A stretch of 64,000 bases of DNA from Psychrobacter ciconiae (GCF_904846055.1 NZ_CAJGYV010000001.1:2294001-2358000), one strand, 5' to 3'. Shown: positions 43,058-52,629, counted from the first letter of the stretch. Translations and numbers: made by a program. Notes: generated from the letters alone by a model not told the origin.

Positions 43058-44189
43058 GACCGCCTTGCCCTAGGCTGCCATCGCGATTGACCCAAACTGG
43101 TTCGCGAACTAAGGTGATACCAAATTTTGAATATACCTTGTTGATAATCCAATCTTGAGCGCAAGCCACATCATCTTGGGTGGCATGAAGCGGGGCATGA
43201 TTGGTCAACACCAGCGCCTGCTTCTGATGGGTTAAAATCGGTGCAATACCGCCACCTTTCAGCCCTGATTGGTCAATCAGCCAACCTGCGGCAATTTTTA
43301 CTTGATGATCGGGCATGGGATATGACGGTAAATTTGGAAATTGCGCTTTTAAGCGGTCAAATTGCGTTTTTGGAATCACCGGATTTTGAAAAAAGCTGCC
43401 GCAGTTTGCTAAGACTTTGGGGTCAGGAAGCTTTTGCTGGCGAATACTAATGATGGCGTTCATCACATCAATAGGCGTGGCGGATTTTTGATTGTTTTTT
43501 TCTGCCAATGATTGTGCCACTGCTGCCACATCGCCATAGCTTGTCAGCAAGCGGCTTGTATCTTTGTGCAGCTTAAACCCAACTTTAGTAATAATCCACG
43601 TGTTCGGTTCGCGTTTAAAAATGCTATCACGGTAGCCAAACTGGCACTCTTTTTTTGATAAGGTTTTCCAAGATTGGCTTGGCAAGTGAAAGGCGTGAAC
43701 GTGGGTTAAATAATCTTCCAATTGAACGCCATAAGCGCCGATATTTTGAACGGGAGCGGCGCCCGTAAGCCCCGGAATGAGGGCTAAGTTCTCAAGTCCA
43801 AACCAGCCTTGATTGACCGTAAACTGTACCAGCTCATGCCAGTTTTCGCCCGCCATCACCTCGATAGTGACCTCATTAGCGGATTGGTTTAGCGTACTAA
43901 TCCCCATCATTAATGGTCGCAGAACCATAGCATCAAGATAGCTTGGCAATAGCACATTACTGCCGCCTGATAAGACAAATAAAGGCTTTTTGGCATCAAA
44001 AGTGGCAAAAAACGCTTCTAATGCCGTTTCAGAATCAAGCCGTACCACTTGCGCCGCTTGACAAGACAGCGCCATGGTGTTGAGCTTGGATAAATCGTTG
44101 TCAGTTGCTGCCATTGTTTGCTGCTGACTTAACTCAGGGGAGCAAATCAAGGGGTTGGCGCTGTCATTAAGGCACAAAGCTTGAGTCAT
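43047..44189 (-). CDS. murB: UDP-N-acetylenolpyruvoylglucosamine reductase
   Basis: MurB is the FAD enzyme that reduces UDP-GlcNAc-enolpyruvate to UDP-MurNAc. NTMALSCQA begins the FAD domain near residue 36, FVLSGGSNVLLP and GLENLALIPGLTGAAPVQNIGAYGVQ follow, then YRDSIFK and NCGSFFQNPVI with the catalytic Ser. The product is 380 residues, of the E. coli (type I) kind, with ~30 extra N-terminal residues. ATG 44189 was taken; a start nearer the NTMAL motif is possible. It precedes the DUF218 gene. Confidence 0.95.
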   Translation of the reverse strand: MTQALCLNDSANPLICSPELSQQQTMAATDNDLSKLNTMALSCQAAQVVRLDSETALEAFFATFDAKKPLFVLSGGSNVLLPSYLDAMVLRPLMMGISTLNQSANEVTIEVMAGENWHELVQFTVNQGWFGLENLALIPGLTGAAPVQNIGAYGVQLEDYLTHVHAFHLPSQSWKTLSKKECQFGYRDSIFKREPNTWIITKVGFKLHKDTSRLLTSYGDVAAVAQSLAEKNNQKSATPIDVMNAIISIRQQKLPDPKVLANCGSFFQNPVIPKTQFDRLKAQFPNLPSYPMPDHQVKIAAGWLIDQSGLKGGGIAPILTHQKQALVLTNHAPLHATQDDVACAQDWIINKVYSKFGITLVREPVWVNRDGSLGQGGHDR

Positions 44190-44253
44190 AAATCGACCTA
44201 TAAAACCACTATCAAACCATAAAAGCTGATTTTGCGATAATTGCGCAAAAAAA

Positions 44254-44748
44254 TTAGTGAATCAGCCAGCTGTCAATCCAAGCTTTTGCGCCCGACTCAA
44301 CGCGCTCAATGACCGCTTCAAAGTCGTCGCCGTCGCCATGATATGGGTCAGGAACGTCATCACCACCAAAGGTTGGGTCTTCTTCGCTAAATAAGGCGAG
44401 GCGCGCAAGCGGTTTGGTGTTATCAAGTGTTGCTTTAATGGCTTGTAAGTCTTGTAGATTTTGCGAATCCATCGCCAAAATCAAATCAAAATCGTAAAAG
44501 TCATTTGGCGTTACTTGTCTTGCTACCAACTTGCTTAAATTATAGCCATGAGCTTTGGCGTGGCGCTGCGAGCGCTCATCGGGAGCATGACCGATATGCT
44601 AATCACCCGTTCCTGCTGAGTACACTTTTAAATTAATTCCGGCTATCGCAGCTTGCTGACGCAGAATCTCTTCTGCGGTGGGCGACCTGCAAATATTACC
44701 AAGGCAAACCAAAAGAACAGACGAGGGCGTTGAGGTCTTAATGGGCAT
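44254..44748 (-). pseudogene. Low-molecular-weight protein tyrosine phosphatase with in-frame TAG
   Basis: These enzymes remove phosphate from tyrosine residues, often as partners of capsule or exopolysaccharide kinases. Read from ATG 44748 (AGGTGAG upstream), the frame has the P-loop CLGNICRS with C15 and R21, then VYSAGTGD. Codon 50 is TAG (44599-44601). The frame then continues without any shift: HIGHAPDERSQRHAKAHGYN, FDLILAMD and the general-acid VPDPYHG (D134). The expected residue after SAGTGD is Trp, and TGG to TAG is one change. All catalytic residues are otherwise intact, so the change is recent, an error, or a suppressed stop. Confidence 0.9.
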
Positions 44749-44901
44749 AACTCACCTAAATTTTTTAATAAAAAAACATGCAAAAAGGGTTAAAAAATAT
44801 CAACCGCTTTGCATGCCCCTGTTGGGCTATTAGCCTACCGATTAATCCAAAAAATGGCAAGTTTCTTCTTAACTCTTGTACCAATATTGCGTAACCTGTG
44901 G

Positions 44902-45327
44902 TTAATCGTGGCTGTCTTTAAAGCGCTGCAAATCTCGGCGCTGTTTTTTGTTAGGACGATTGTCAGGGCGGGCAAGGTTGGCAAGTTTGCGCTGTTCACT
45001 ATAATAAACGCGCCGCTCGATGCTTTCTTGCGTCTCAGAATACAGCTCTTGAGCAGCGGTGGCATTGCTGCGCTGAATCGATAGCGCCTCAACGATGACC
45101 ACTTTTTCGGTCATGGCAGTGGCTGAGCCTTGGCGAATGGTCAGCTCGTCACCGACGGCAATCTCTTTGCTGCTTTTAACACGGCTGCCGCCAAAATGAA
45201 CGCGACCGCTATCAATCGCTTCTTTGGCAAGGGTTCGAGTTCGATAAAACCGCGCTGCCCAAAGCCACTTATCCAAGCGTACTTTGGCAGGTAGGGTGTC
45301 ACTATTTTTGTGGCGCTGATTGGTCAT
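44902..45327 (-). CDS. hslR: Heat-shock protein 15, S4 RNA-binding
   Basis: Hsp15 binds 50S subunits that still carry a nascent chain and helps to recycle them. The 141-residue product has an S4 domain (VRLDKWLWAARFYRTRTLAKEAIDSGRV, then VKSSKEIAVGDELTI) and a basic C-terminus (RPNKKQRRDLQRFK). Length and motifs agree with HslR. It stands between the broken phosphatase and the Excalibur-domain gene on the same strand, with gaps of 153 and 92 bases. Confidence 0.93.
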   Translation of the reverse strand: MTNQRHKNSDTLPAKVRLDKWLWAARFYRTRTLAKEAIDSGRVHFGGSRVKSSKEIAVGDELTIRQGSATAMTEKVVIVEALSIQRSNATAAQELYSETQESIERRVYYSEQRKLANLARPDNRPNKKQRRDLQRFKDSHD

Positions 45328-45419
45328 TTAAACCTCAGTATTAAAAATCATCTTGAATAATAATGAGGTTTTATTTGCAAATTAAAAGAGCACTTGCGGC
45401 TAAAAGACCTTAAAAACAG

Positions 45420-45794
45420 CTATTTGCACCACTGTTTTTCACAAGGAATGCCGTCACCATTGCCGTCCATTTGCGTATTTGGACAATGCTGTAAAAAATA
45501 GGTTGCCTCCGCGCAAGAGGTCATCTGCGAGCAGTGTTTGCGACCATCACAGCTAAATTTTGAGGCTGCCGCTTTAGCCGATGCCGCATTGGCATTGACA
45601 GCCGCACTTTCAGCAGTATCGTTGTCATTGTAGCTGTGCGGGATGTTATCGACCTCTTCAAGTGTCATTGTTGTCGCTTGAGAGGTCGGCGCACTGTTAT
45701 TGGCGTTATCAATAATGCTACTTTTCTTTTGAAATTTTTGATAGCCAAAAATTGCAACGGCTAGGACAACAACGATGATTAAAATGTTTTTCAT
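45420..45794 (-). CDS. Membrane-anchored Excalibur-domain protein
   Basis: The 124-residue product has an N-terminal membrane segment (NILIIVVVLAVAIFGYQ) and an Ala/Ser-rich linker. Its C-terminal Excalibur domain has four cysteines: FSCDGRKHCSQMTSCAEATYFLQHC, then DGNGDGIPCEKQWC. The DxDxDGxxCE loop resembles a calcium-binding site. Such proteins sit in the cell envelope; their role is unknown, and some are linked to nuclease domains, which are absent here. It is 58 bases before ilvA's stop, on the same strand. Confidence 0.88.
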   Translation of the reverse strand: MKNILIIVVVLAVAIFGYQKFQKKSSIIDNANNSAPTSQATTMTLEEVDNIPHSYNDNDTAESAAVNANAASAKAAASKFSCDGRKHCSQMTSCAEATYFLQHCPNTQMDGNGDGIPCEKQWCK

Positions 45795-45852
45795 ACTTCC
45801 TCAAAAGTTTTGTCCTAACAACGATCCCTAAAAAACCTTACGTTAAAAAAAT

Positions 45853-47406
45853 CTACTTTAAAAACAACTGATAGCCGATATTGTCGCTGATGACGGTACA
45901 CTGATAGCCAATGTCAAGGAGCGCGTCTTGAAGCTGTCTTGAGTTGCTGTCGGACGCTTGCAATCCTACCAAAACCCGACCTTCTGCCGCGCCATGATTG
46001 CGGTAGTGAAATAAGGTGATGTTAAAGTCATTGCCAAGCTTTTCTAAAAAGCTAAGCAGCGCGCCAGGGCGTTCAGGAAAGGTGATTTTTAGCAGTTGCT
46101 CGTTGTCGACGTGGGCATGACCGCCGATCAGATGGCGGATGTGCGATTTGGCAATGTCATCATCAGTTAAGTCATAAGCGCTGTAACCATCGGTGGCAAG
46201 CTGATTGCTGATGGTTTGACGTTCATTTTCACCGTCTTTTAAGGCAATGCCAACAAAGATGGCGGCAGGTTCCATTGAGTCAGGGGAGAGCCTGTTGTCC
46301 GCGCGGTAGTTAAATTCGGTAATGTTTCGACCTTGAAGACTGCGGCAGAAGTTTAAAAACGCGCCGGTTTGTTCAGGGATGGTCACCGCAAAAATGGCTT
46401 CTTTTTTCTCACCGATTTCGGTACGCTCGGCGATATATCGTAAACGGTCAAAGTTCATATTCGCGCCGCAAATGATGCCGACGCAGTTTTTATTTTTTAA
46501 ATGATGGGCTTGGATATATTTTTTCATTCCGGCGATGGCAAGCGCGCCTGCCGGCTCAACGATGCTGCGGTTTTCTTCAAAAACGTCTTTGACCGCGGCG
46601 CAAACTTCATCATTGGTGCAAGTGATCACTTCAGGGTCAACGACCGCGCCTGAGCCATCGCTTTTTTGCATGCGAACCACGTCAAACGGCAATTTGCCAA
46701 TTTGCGCCACCGCCACGCCATCAGCGAATAAGCCAACTTGAGGCAGTCGGACGCGCTCATCAGCCTCAAGCGCTGCCTTTAAACTTGCCGCCTCAGAGGC
46801 TTCCACGGCGATGACCTTGACATGCGGCGCAACCTCGCCCAAAAATGCGGCAACGCCTGAAATCAAGCCACCGCCACCAACCGCAACAAACACATAATCC
46901 ATGTCGCGCCACTGCTGAGTTAGCTCAAGCGCAATTGTCCCTTGACCGGCTATTACCAGTTCATCATCGTAAGGCGGAATAAAGGTCAAACCTTCACTTT
47001 CGGCGCGAGCCATGGCGTAGCGGTTGGCATCATCAAAGCTATCGCCAAACAAATCAACGTGACCGCCAAGCGCTTTTACCGCGTCAACCTTGATATCCGG
47101 TGTTGTGGTTGGCATGACGATGATATTGTTAAGACTCAAGCGCTGAGCAGAATAAGCCACGCCTTGAGCATGATTGCCCGCAGAGGCGCAAATCACGCCA
47201 CGTGCTTTTTGCGCGTCGCTAAGTTGGCTGATGCGGTTATAAGCGCCGCGAAGCTTAAAAGAAAATACCGGCTGCAAATCTTCACGTTTAAAGCGAATGT
47301 CGTTGCCAAAGCGCTGGGTCAATTTCGGGGCAGGATCAAGGGGGGTTTGAATGGCAACATCATAAACGGTGGCTTGCAAGATAGCCCGAACCCAGTGCGA
47401 CAACAT
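45853..47406 (-). CDS. ilvA: Threonine ammonia-lyase, biosynthetic
   Basis: IlvA deaminates threonine to 2-oxobutanoate, the first step to isoleucine. The PLP lysine K51 lies in FSFKLRGAYNRI. SAGNHAQGVAYSA and VGGGGLISGVAAF follow as in the PLP domain. The last ~180 residues are two ACT-like regulatory domains (FAVTIPEQTGAFLNFCRSL and ITFPERPGALLSFLEKLG), which give isoleucine and valine control. The 517-residue length equals that of the biosynthetic enzyme. It is not in an ilv operon here. Confidence 0.96.
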   Translation of the reverse strand: MLSHWVRAILQATVYDVAIQTPLDPAPKLTQRFGNDIRFKREDLQPVFSFKLRGAYNRISQLSDAQKARGVICASAGNHAQGVAYSAQRLSLNNIIVMPTTTPDIKVDAVKALGGHVDLFGDSFDDANRYAMARAESEGLTFIPPYDDELVIAGQGTIALELTQQWRDMDYVFVAVGGGGLISGVAAFLGEVAPHVKVIAVEASEAASLKAALEADERVRLPQVGLFADGVAVAQIGKLPFDVVRMQKSDGSGAVVDPEVITCTNDEVCAAVKDVFEENRSIVEPAGALAIAGMKKYIQAHHLKNKNCVGIICGANMNFDRLRYIAERTEIGEKKEAIFAVTIPEQTGAFLNFCRSLQGRNITEFNYRADNRLSPDSMEPAAIFVGIALKDGENERQTISNQLATDGYSAYDLTDDDIAKSHIRHLIGGHAHVDNEQLLKITFPERPGALLSFLEKLGNDFNITLFHYRNHGAAEGRVLVGLQASDSNSRQLQDALLDIGYQCTVISDNIGYQLFLK

Positions 47407-47697
47407 ATCGGCTCCTCATTATTAAAGCAAAAAAGATTAGCCTATGCTCATTTTTGTTATCTTGCAAGGCGCAATTGCAGTTTTTGTGCACAAGACCCTG
47501 AAACAGGCATTAGAAAATAATCTTAAATTGCCTTACTATGTCGCTGATATTGAGCGATTGCAAATTACTAAAGTAATGATAAGTTTGCTGCGCTGCTTTT
47601 AAAGTACATAAAAAAAGCCGTTACTTAATTCAGTCTTTACAAAAAAACTTGTTTTATAATTTTAATTTTATAACCTTAAAATCTAGGAGATAAAACT

Positions 47698-48111
47698 ATG
47701 ACCTCGCTGATTTATCATAACCCAAAATGTAGTACGTCCCGAAACGCGCTTGCCATCATGACCGCCTCGGGAGAGCCGCCAAAAGTTATAGAATATCTAA
47801 AAAATCCGCCCACTCGTGATGAGTTGGTTCAGTTGTTGGCAGTCATGGATATCACGCCGCGAGCGCTGCTCCGAAATAAAGAGCCGATTTATCAAGAGCT
47901 TGGTTTGGACGATCCGGCATTGACCGATGATGAGATTGTCGATGCCCTCATCGCGCACCCTAGGTTAATGAACCGTCCGATTGTCGTCACCGATAAAGGC
48001 GCGGCGTTGTGCCGACCGTTAGAGCGTGTTTTTACCTTATTGGCAAATCCTGTAAGCCAATTTACGAAAGAAAACGGCGAGGTGATTTATCATGATTTGC
48101 ATGGGCTTTAA
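47698..48111 (+). CDS. arsC: Arsenate reductase (glutaredoxin-dependent)
   Basis: ArsC reduces arsenate to arsenite using glutathione and glutaredoxin. The catalytic cysteine is C11 in HNPKCSTSRNAL. IEYLKNPPTRDEL and HPRLMNRPIVVTDKGAALCRP, with the conserved Arg residues, complete the family fold. The length is 137 residues. The 290 bases before it hold TATAAT at 47656-47661, with only a poorly spaced TTTACA. arsB follows after 56 bases. A few YfgD-type proteins share this fold, but the pairing with arsB supports ArsC. Confidence 0.93.
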   Translation: MTSLIYHNPKCSTSRNALAIMTASGEPPKVIEYLKNPPTRDELVQLLAVMDITPRALLRNKEPIYQELGLDDPALTDDEIVDALIAHPRLMNRPIVVTDKGAALCRPLERVFTLLANPVSQFTKENGEVIYHDLHGL

Positions 48112-48167
48112 GCGGTCTTCAACTGATTTTTTAAGCTGGGTTTAAGAAAATTTGTTAAGGTTGCTTC

Positions 48168-49478
48168 ATGCTGGCTTTCGTTATTTTTATTGTGACTTTG
48201 GTTTTGGTTATTTGGCAACCAAAAGGCTTAGGGATTGGTTGGAGTGCGCTGGGCGGCGCGCTGGCAGCGCTGTTGTTAGGTGTGGTTCAGTGGGCAGATG
48301 TGGCAGTAGTTTGGCAAATTGTTTGGGATGCGACTTTCACCTTTGTGGCGCTGATTATTATTTCGCTGATTTTAGACAAAGCAGGATTTTTTGGTTGGGC
48401 GGCTTTGGTGGTGGTCAATCGCGGTCAAGGTCGCGGTCGATTGCTGTTTTGTATGATTGTGCTGTTGGGCGCGCTGATATCGGCGTTTTTTGCCAATGAT
48501 GGGGCAGCGCTACTGTTAACGCCGATTGTTATTGCTATTTTACTGCGGTTAGAGTTTTCGCCTGCCGCCGCCTTAGCATTCATTATCGCCACAGGATTTA
48601 TTGCAGATACCGCAAGCTTGCCGTTCATCACTTCAAATTTGGTAAATATTGTGAGCGCCAATTATTTTGGCATTGGCTTTGGGCGTTATGCTCAGGTGAT
48701 GCTGCCGGTCAACATCGTCTCGGTGATAGCCACCCTTGCGGTGCTTTGGGGCGTCTATTGGTGTCAGATTCCAAAACATTATCTCAAAATCAATCTGAGC
48801 GCTCCTGAAACGGCGATTGTTGATCCGCTGGTGTTTAAAGCCGCCTTTCCACTATTGATCGTTTTGCTCATGACGTATTTTGCAACTGAAGCTTTAAAAA
48901 TTCCGATTGCTGTGGTGACGGGGATTGCAGCGCTGATCTTGCTGGCGCTGGCAAGTCGATTTTGGCAAAAAGGTCGCGGCGCGGTGATTTCGGTGAACGA
49001 GATTTTGCGGCAAGCGCCTTGGCAAATCGTACTGTTTTCCGTTGGCATGTACTTGGTTGTTTATGGTCTGGGAAATGCAGGATTGACGGCTTTTGGCGCG
49101 CAACTGTTAACTTGGCTTGGCGCTCAAGGGGCGGTCGTGGCAACTTTAGGAACGGGGGTTTTATCGGCTATTGTGGCTTCGGTCATGAACAATTTGCCTT
49201 CAACGCTTGTGGGAGCGCTTGCGATAGATAGCGCTCAAGTTCCGGCAGCAACTCGGGAGCTGATGATTTATGCCAATGTTATCGGTAATGATTTGGGACC
49301 TAAATTTACCCCGATTGGCAGTTTGGCGACGTTATTGTGGCTGCATGTGTTGTCAGAAAAAGGCTATCACGTCAGTTGGGGTCAATATATGAAAGTCGGC
49401 TTGCTCATCACGCCGCCTATATTGCTGCTTACTTTATTAGCGTTGGTTTTTTGGCTTCCTGTATTAAATGGGGCTTAA
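48168..49478 (+). CDS. arsB: Arsenite efflux transporter ArsB-like
   Basis: The 436-residue protein has about 11-12 membrane segments and the ArsB/ArsB-like pattern of the ion-transporter superfamily: FFANDGAALLLTPIVIAILL, FIADTASLPFITSNLVNIVSA, and SVMNNLPSTLVGALA. It exports arsenite or antimonite, driven by the membrane potential. It lies 56 bases downstream of arsC. No arsR or arsA is adjacent, so regulation must come from elsewhere or is constitutive. Its end is 110 bases before rpiA. Confidence 0.92.
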   Translation: MLAFVIFIVTLVLVIWQPKGLGIGWSALGGALAALLLGVVQWADVAVVWQIVWDATFTFVALIIISLILDKAGFFGWAALVVVNRGQGRGRLLFCMIVLLGALISAFFANDGAALLLTPIVIAILLRLEFSPAAALAFIIATGFIADTASLPFITSNLVNIVSANYFGIGFGRYAQVMLPVNIVSVIATLAVLWGVYWCQIPKHYLKINLSAPETAIVDPLVFKAAFPLLIVLLMTYFATEALKIPIAVVTGIAALILLALASRFWQKGRGAVISVNEILRQAPWQIVLFSVGMYLVVYGLGNAGLTAFGAQLLTWLGAQGAVVATLGTGVLSAIVASVMNNLPSTLVGALAIDSAQVPAATRELMIYANVIGNDLGPKFTPIGSLATLLWLHVLSEKGYHVSWGQYMKVGLLITPPILLLTLLALVFWLPVLNGA

Positions 49479-49512
49479 GCTTGAACAATTTGCCGTTGAT
49501 CGCGCCATGACA

Positions 49513-49542
49513 CTGACAATCGCTCATGGCATCGGTTATAAT
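49513..49542 (+). promoter_or_regulatory. Sigma70-type promoter of rpiA
   Basis: CTGACA (49513-49518) and TATAAT (49537-49542) are 18 bases apart. Transcription would start about 40 bases before the ATG at 49589, and this rules out the longer reading frame from 49526. Confidence 0.7.
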
Positions 49543-49588
49543 AGCCGCAACGTTGCCTTTTTATAACTTTATGCTGCCAAGGATTGAT

Positions 49589-50248
49589 ATGAGTGACCAA
49601 AATGCCCAAAAGCAAGCTGCTGCCGAAGCTGCCCTAAGCTACATTGAAGACGATATGATTTTGGGGGTGGGGACAGGAAGTACCGTTAACTGTCTGATTG
49701 ATTTACTGCCAAAGGTAAAACTCAAAGGCGCGGTGGCAAGCTCAAAAGTCACTGAGGAAAAATTGCGAGCGCTTGGCATTGATATTGTTGATTTAAACTT
49801 TGCCGGAACGCTTGATTTATATATTGATGGGGCGGATGAAGTCAACGACAATTTGCAGCTGATCAAAGGCGGCGGCGGCGCATTGACTCGCGAAAAAATC
49901 GTCGCAGCAGCTTCCAACAAATTTGTTTGCATGGTTGATGAAAGTAAATCCGTTGAAGTGCTTGGTCGCGCCTTTCCGGTTCCGATTGAGGTACTGCCGC
50001 AAGCGCGCTCTTATGTGGCTCGGCAGTTGGTTGAGCTTGGCGGTGAGCCGGTTTACCGTGAGGGCTTTGTCACCGATTATGGCAATTTGATTTTGGATAC
50101 TTATGACTTGGATGTCAGTGATCCCATCGCCCTTGAGGCAAAATTAAATAATATCGTTGGCGTGGTTTGCAATGGCATTTTTGCCGCCAATCAAGCCGAT
50201 GTCTTGTTAAAGGCAAGTGCGGCGGGCGTTGAGACAATTTTGCGTTAG
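49589..50248 (+). CDS. rpiA: Ribose-5-phosphate isomerase A
   Basis: RpiA interconverts ribose 5-phosphate and ribulose 5-phosphate in the pentose phosphate pathway. GVGTGSTVN is at residues 26-34, and [17 protein letters not shown] and [14 protein letters not shown] follow. The start is ATG 49589, with AAGGA upstream, giving 219 residues as expected; the longer frame from 49526 overlaps the promoter. A terminator follows, shared with argF. Confidence 0.97.
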   Translation: MSDQNAQKQAAAEAALSYIEDDMILGVGTGSTVNCLIDLLPKVKLKGAVASSKVTEEKLRALGIDIVDLNFAGTLDLYIDGADEVNDNLQLIKGGGGALTREKIVAAASNKFVCMVDESKSVEVLGRAFPVPIEVLPQARSYVARQLVELGGEPVYREGFVTDYGNLILDTYDLDVSDPIALEAKLNNIVGVVCNGIFAANQADVLLKASAAGVETILR

Positions 50249-50268
50249 TTTTTATATTTAACAGGCAT

Positions 50269-50300
50269 AAAAAAGCAGCGCCATCGATCGCTGCTTTTTT
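50269..50300. terminator. Intrinsic terminator between rpiA and argF
   Basis: AAAAAAGCAGCG and CGCTGCTTTTTT pair around CCATCGAT; both sides have A or T runs. Confidence 0.87.
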
Positions 50301-50328
50301 ATTGAGTAGACTTTAATGACTTAAAATT

Positions 50329-51249
50329 TTAAGCCAGCTTAATCTTATCTTTTAACAAAAATTCCATCAATGCTTTTTGCGCATGAAGGCGGTTTTCAGC
50401 CTCATCCCAAACCACTGAGCGCGGATCATCAAGCATATCAAAGGAGATTTCCTCACCGCGATGGGCAGGCAAGCAGTGCATAAATAGCGCATCCGGCGCG
50501 GCTTTATCGAGCAGTGATGGCGTTACTTGATACGGCGCAAATCGGCGCGCTCGTGTTAGCTGCTCGGACTCTTGCCCCATACTTGCCCAAACGTCAGTGA
50601 CGATAAGGTTTGAGTCTTTTGCCGCGTCCTGAACGTTTTCAACCCAGCTGACGCAATGTGAAAAGCGCTTCATGAGCTCAGGGTCAGGCTCAAAACCGTA
50701 GGGCGCAGCCACGCGAAGCTCAAAGCCAAATAAGTTTGCCGCATTCATGTAGGAGGCGCACATATTGTTGCCATCACCCACCCAAGTGACGATTTTGTTT
50801 TCGATGCTGCCGCGATGCTCATAAAAGGTTTGCATATCCGCTAAAAGCTGGCAGGGGTGAAAGTCGTCCGTCAAAGCATTAATGATGGGAACGCTTGAAT
50901 ATTTAGCAAAAGTTTCGACTTTTTCGTGCTCAAAGGTGCGAATCATGATGATATCGACCATGCTTGAAATCACGCGAGCTGAATCCTCAAGCGGCTCGCC
51001 GCGACCAAGCTGAGTATCTTTTGGCGATAAAAAAATCGCATGCCCGCCAAATTGTCCCATGCCAGTTTCAAAAGAAATCCGCGTTCTAGTGGAGGATTTC
51101 TCAAAAATCATGCCAAGTGTGCGACCAACAAACGGCTGATAAACGACGCCCTCGTGCTGCATTTTACGAAGCTGGCAAGCTCTATGAATTAAGTCTTGAA
51201 GTTCTGTTTTGGATAAATCCGATAAGGTCAAAAAGTGGCGCAAACTCAT
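50329..51249 (-). CDS. argF: Ornithine carbamoyltransferase
   Basis: The enzyme makes citrulline from ornithine and carbamoyl phosphate in arginine synthesis. The carbamoyl phosphate site STRTR is at residues 53-57. [25 protein letters not shown] and [12 protein letters not shown] mark the rest of the active site. The start is ATG 51249 with TAGGA upstream (306 residues); a TTG-like start at 51267 adds only six residues. A good promoter lies at 51336-51363. No other arg gene is adjacent. Confidence 0.97.
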   Translation of the reverse strand: MSLRHFLTLSDLSKTELQDLIHRACQLRKMQHEGVVYQPFVGRTLGMIFEKSSTRTRISFETGMGQFGGHAIFLSPKDTQLGRGEPLEDSARVISSMVDIIMIRTFEHEKVETFAKYSSVPIINALTDDFHPCQLLADMQTFYEHRGSIENKIVTWVGDGNNMCASYMNAANLFGFELRVAAPYGFEPDPELMKRFSHCVSWVENVQDAAKDSNLIVTDVWASMGQESEQLTRARRFAPYQVTPSLLDKAAPDALFMHCLPAHRGEEISFDMLDDPRSVVWDEAENRLHAQKALMEFLLKDKIKLA

Positions 51250-51335
51250 AGCAGTCCTAGCAATCAAGCGATGTTAAAAACGTCACCTCCGAACCGTGCT
51301 GATAATTGGCTTTTGAAAGTTGACGACAAACTTTT

Positions 51336-51363
51336 AGTATAGCGTAAATCATCATAATGTAAA
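51336..51363 (-). promoter_or_regulatory. Sigma70-type promoter of argF
   Basis: On the minus strand, TTTACA (51358-51363), a 16-base spacer and TATACT (51336-51341). The leader would be about 80 bases. No clear ArgR box was recognised. Confidence 0.65.
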
Positions 51364-51421
51364 CGCCAAATTTTGGTAAATTCAGCGCGCACCGATACTC
51401 AGCTGACTTTACAAAAAACAG

Positions 51422-52540
51422 TCAAGCACCGACTGCCTGCCGCGTAGGTCGGAGGCTTAGCCTGCAAAGCAGCTCATAGCTGATAGTGTCTGCAAACCCT
51501 GCCACGTCGTCAATATGGGGCGTTTGACCCCAAAGGATAACAGGGCTATCAAGGGCGATAGGTGCTAAAATGTGGCTGACATCAATCACCATCATGTCCA
51601 TTGCCACCCGACCTACAATCGGGCACAAATAGCGCTGATGGTTGGCAGTGTTATGCAAACAAACCACCGCCGCGCTGTTTACGCCGCGAGGGTAGCCGTC
51701 ACCATAACCGATACTTACTAAAGCCACATTGGTATCTTGATGGGCTACAAACCGGCTGCCATAACCAATGCCTTCGCCTTGATGAATGGTTCGCAGTGCC
51801 ATGATTTTGGCGCTAAATTCCATGGCAGGCTTAAGATTAAGCTCAGCGGCGCTTTGGTCGGTGACCGGCGAGCTGCCATAAAGCATGATGCCAGGGCGAA
51901 CCCAGTCAAAGTGGTACGGCGCAAAATTGATGATTCCGGCAGAGTTGCAAAGTGAGGCTTTAATATCAGCGCTAATGCTGGTTTTTAAATATTTTAGCAT
52001 CTTACAAAAGCGTCTAAGCTGTTGAGAGTTCAGCGGATTTTGAACGCTGTCGGCATTGGCAAAATGGGTGGTTAATACCAGCTGATAACCTGCATTGTGA
52101 AGTTTGGTTGCCGCTTGAATGAGCGACGCCTCATCAAAGCCTAATCGGTTCATTCCCGTATTGAACTTTAACCAAACGGTTCGTGAAGGACTGCTTGGCG
52201 CTGGGCGACAAGCTAGCGCCCAATCCAGCTGTGATTGATGATGAATAACGCAGCAGCACTCAATATCAAGCGCTTGTTGCCACTCGTTAAAACAAAAGAC
52301 CCCTTCAATCAACGTGATGACCTTTTGCCAACCAAGCCGCCTCGCCTCAAGGGCTTCATCAAAGGTTGCCACCCCAATGCCGTCAGCAGCTTGCAAAGCG
52401 GGCAGGGCAGCGGCAACGCCATGACCATAGGCATTTGCCTTAACCATTGCCAAAACGCGCGACGTTGGCGCAAGCTTTTTGACTTCACCTAAATTGTGAG
52501 AAATCGCGGTCGGGTCGATGGTGACGGTAGCAGTGCGCAT
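51422..52540 (-). CDS. alr: Alanine racemase
   Basis: Alr makes D-alanine for peptidoglycan. The PLP lysine is K34 in AMVKANAYGHG. KFNTGMNRLGF and the second catalytic Tyr region, GIGYGSRF, are present, with GYGDGYPRG near the C-terminus. The protein has 372 residues. It follows dnaB on the same strand after 89 bases; the dnaB-alr order is widely conserved, so the two probably form one transcript. Confidence 0.96.
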   Translation of the reverse strand: MRTATVTIDPTAISHNLGEVKKLAPTSRVLAMVKANAYGHGVAAALPALQAADGIGVATFDEALEARRLGWQKVITLIEGVFCFNEWQQALDIECCCVIHHQSQLDWALACRPAPSSPSRTVWLKFNTGMNRLGFDEASLIQAATKLHNAGYQLVLTTHFANADSVQNPLNSQQLRRFCKMLKYLKTSISADIKASLCNSAGIINFAPYHFDWVRPGIMLYGSSPVTDQSAAELNLKPAMEFSAKIMALRTIHQGEGIGYGSRFVAHQDTNVALVSIGYGDGYPRGVNSAAVVCLHNTANHQRYLCPIVGRVAMDMMVIDVSHILAPIALDSPVILWGQTPHIDDVAGFADTISYELLCRLSLRPTRQAVGA

Positions 52541-52629
52541 AATTCACTTCTTATTCGTTGAGCAACTAGGTGTCAAAGGCTGATTTATCAGCACAATTTA
52601 CGATCCTAAGCAAAGGTTAATGGGGAAAA

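Noticed and set aside
44254..44529. Short 91-codon gene for the C-terminal half of the phosphatase
   Set aside because: The upstream half is in the same frame back to an ATG with a ribosome site, separated only by one TAG, so it is one interrupted gene.
47637..47661. TTTACA and TATAAT before arsC as a standard promoter
   Set aside because: The spacer is only about 13 bases, too short for a sigma70 promoter; no better -35 was found.
48152..48499. Open frame of 115 codons inside arsB
   Set aside because: It is a shadow of arsB in another frame, with repetitive Arg/Gly/Ser content typical of such shadows.
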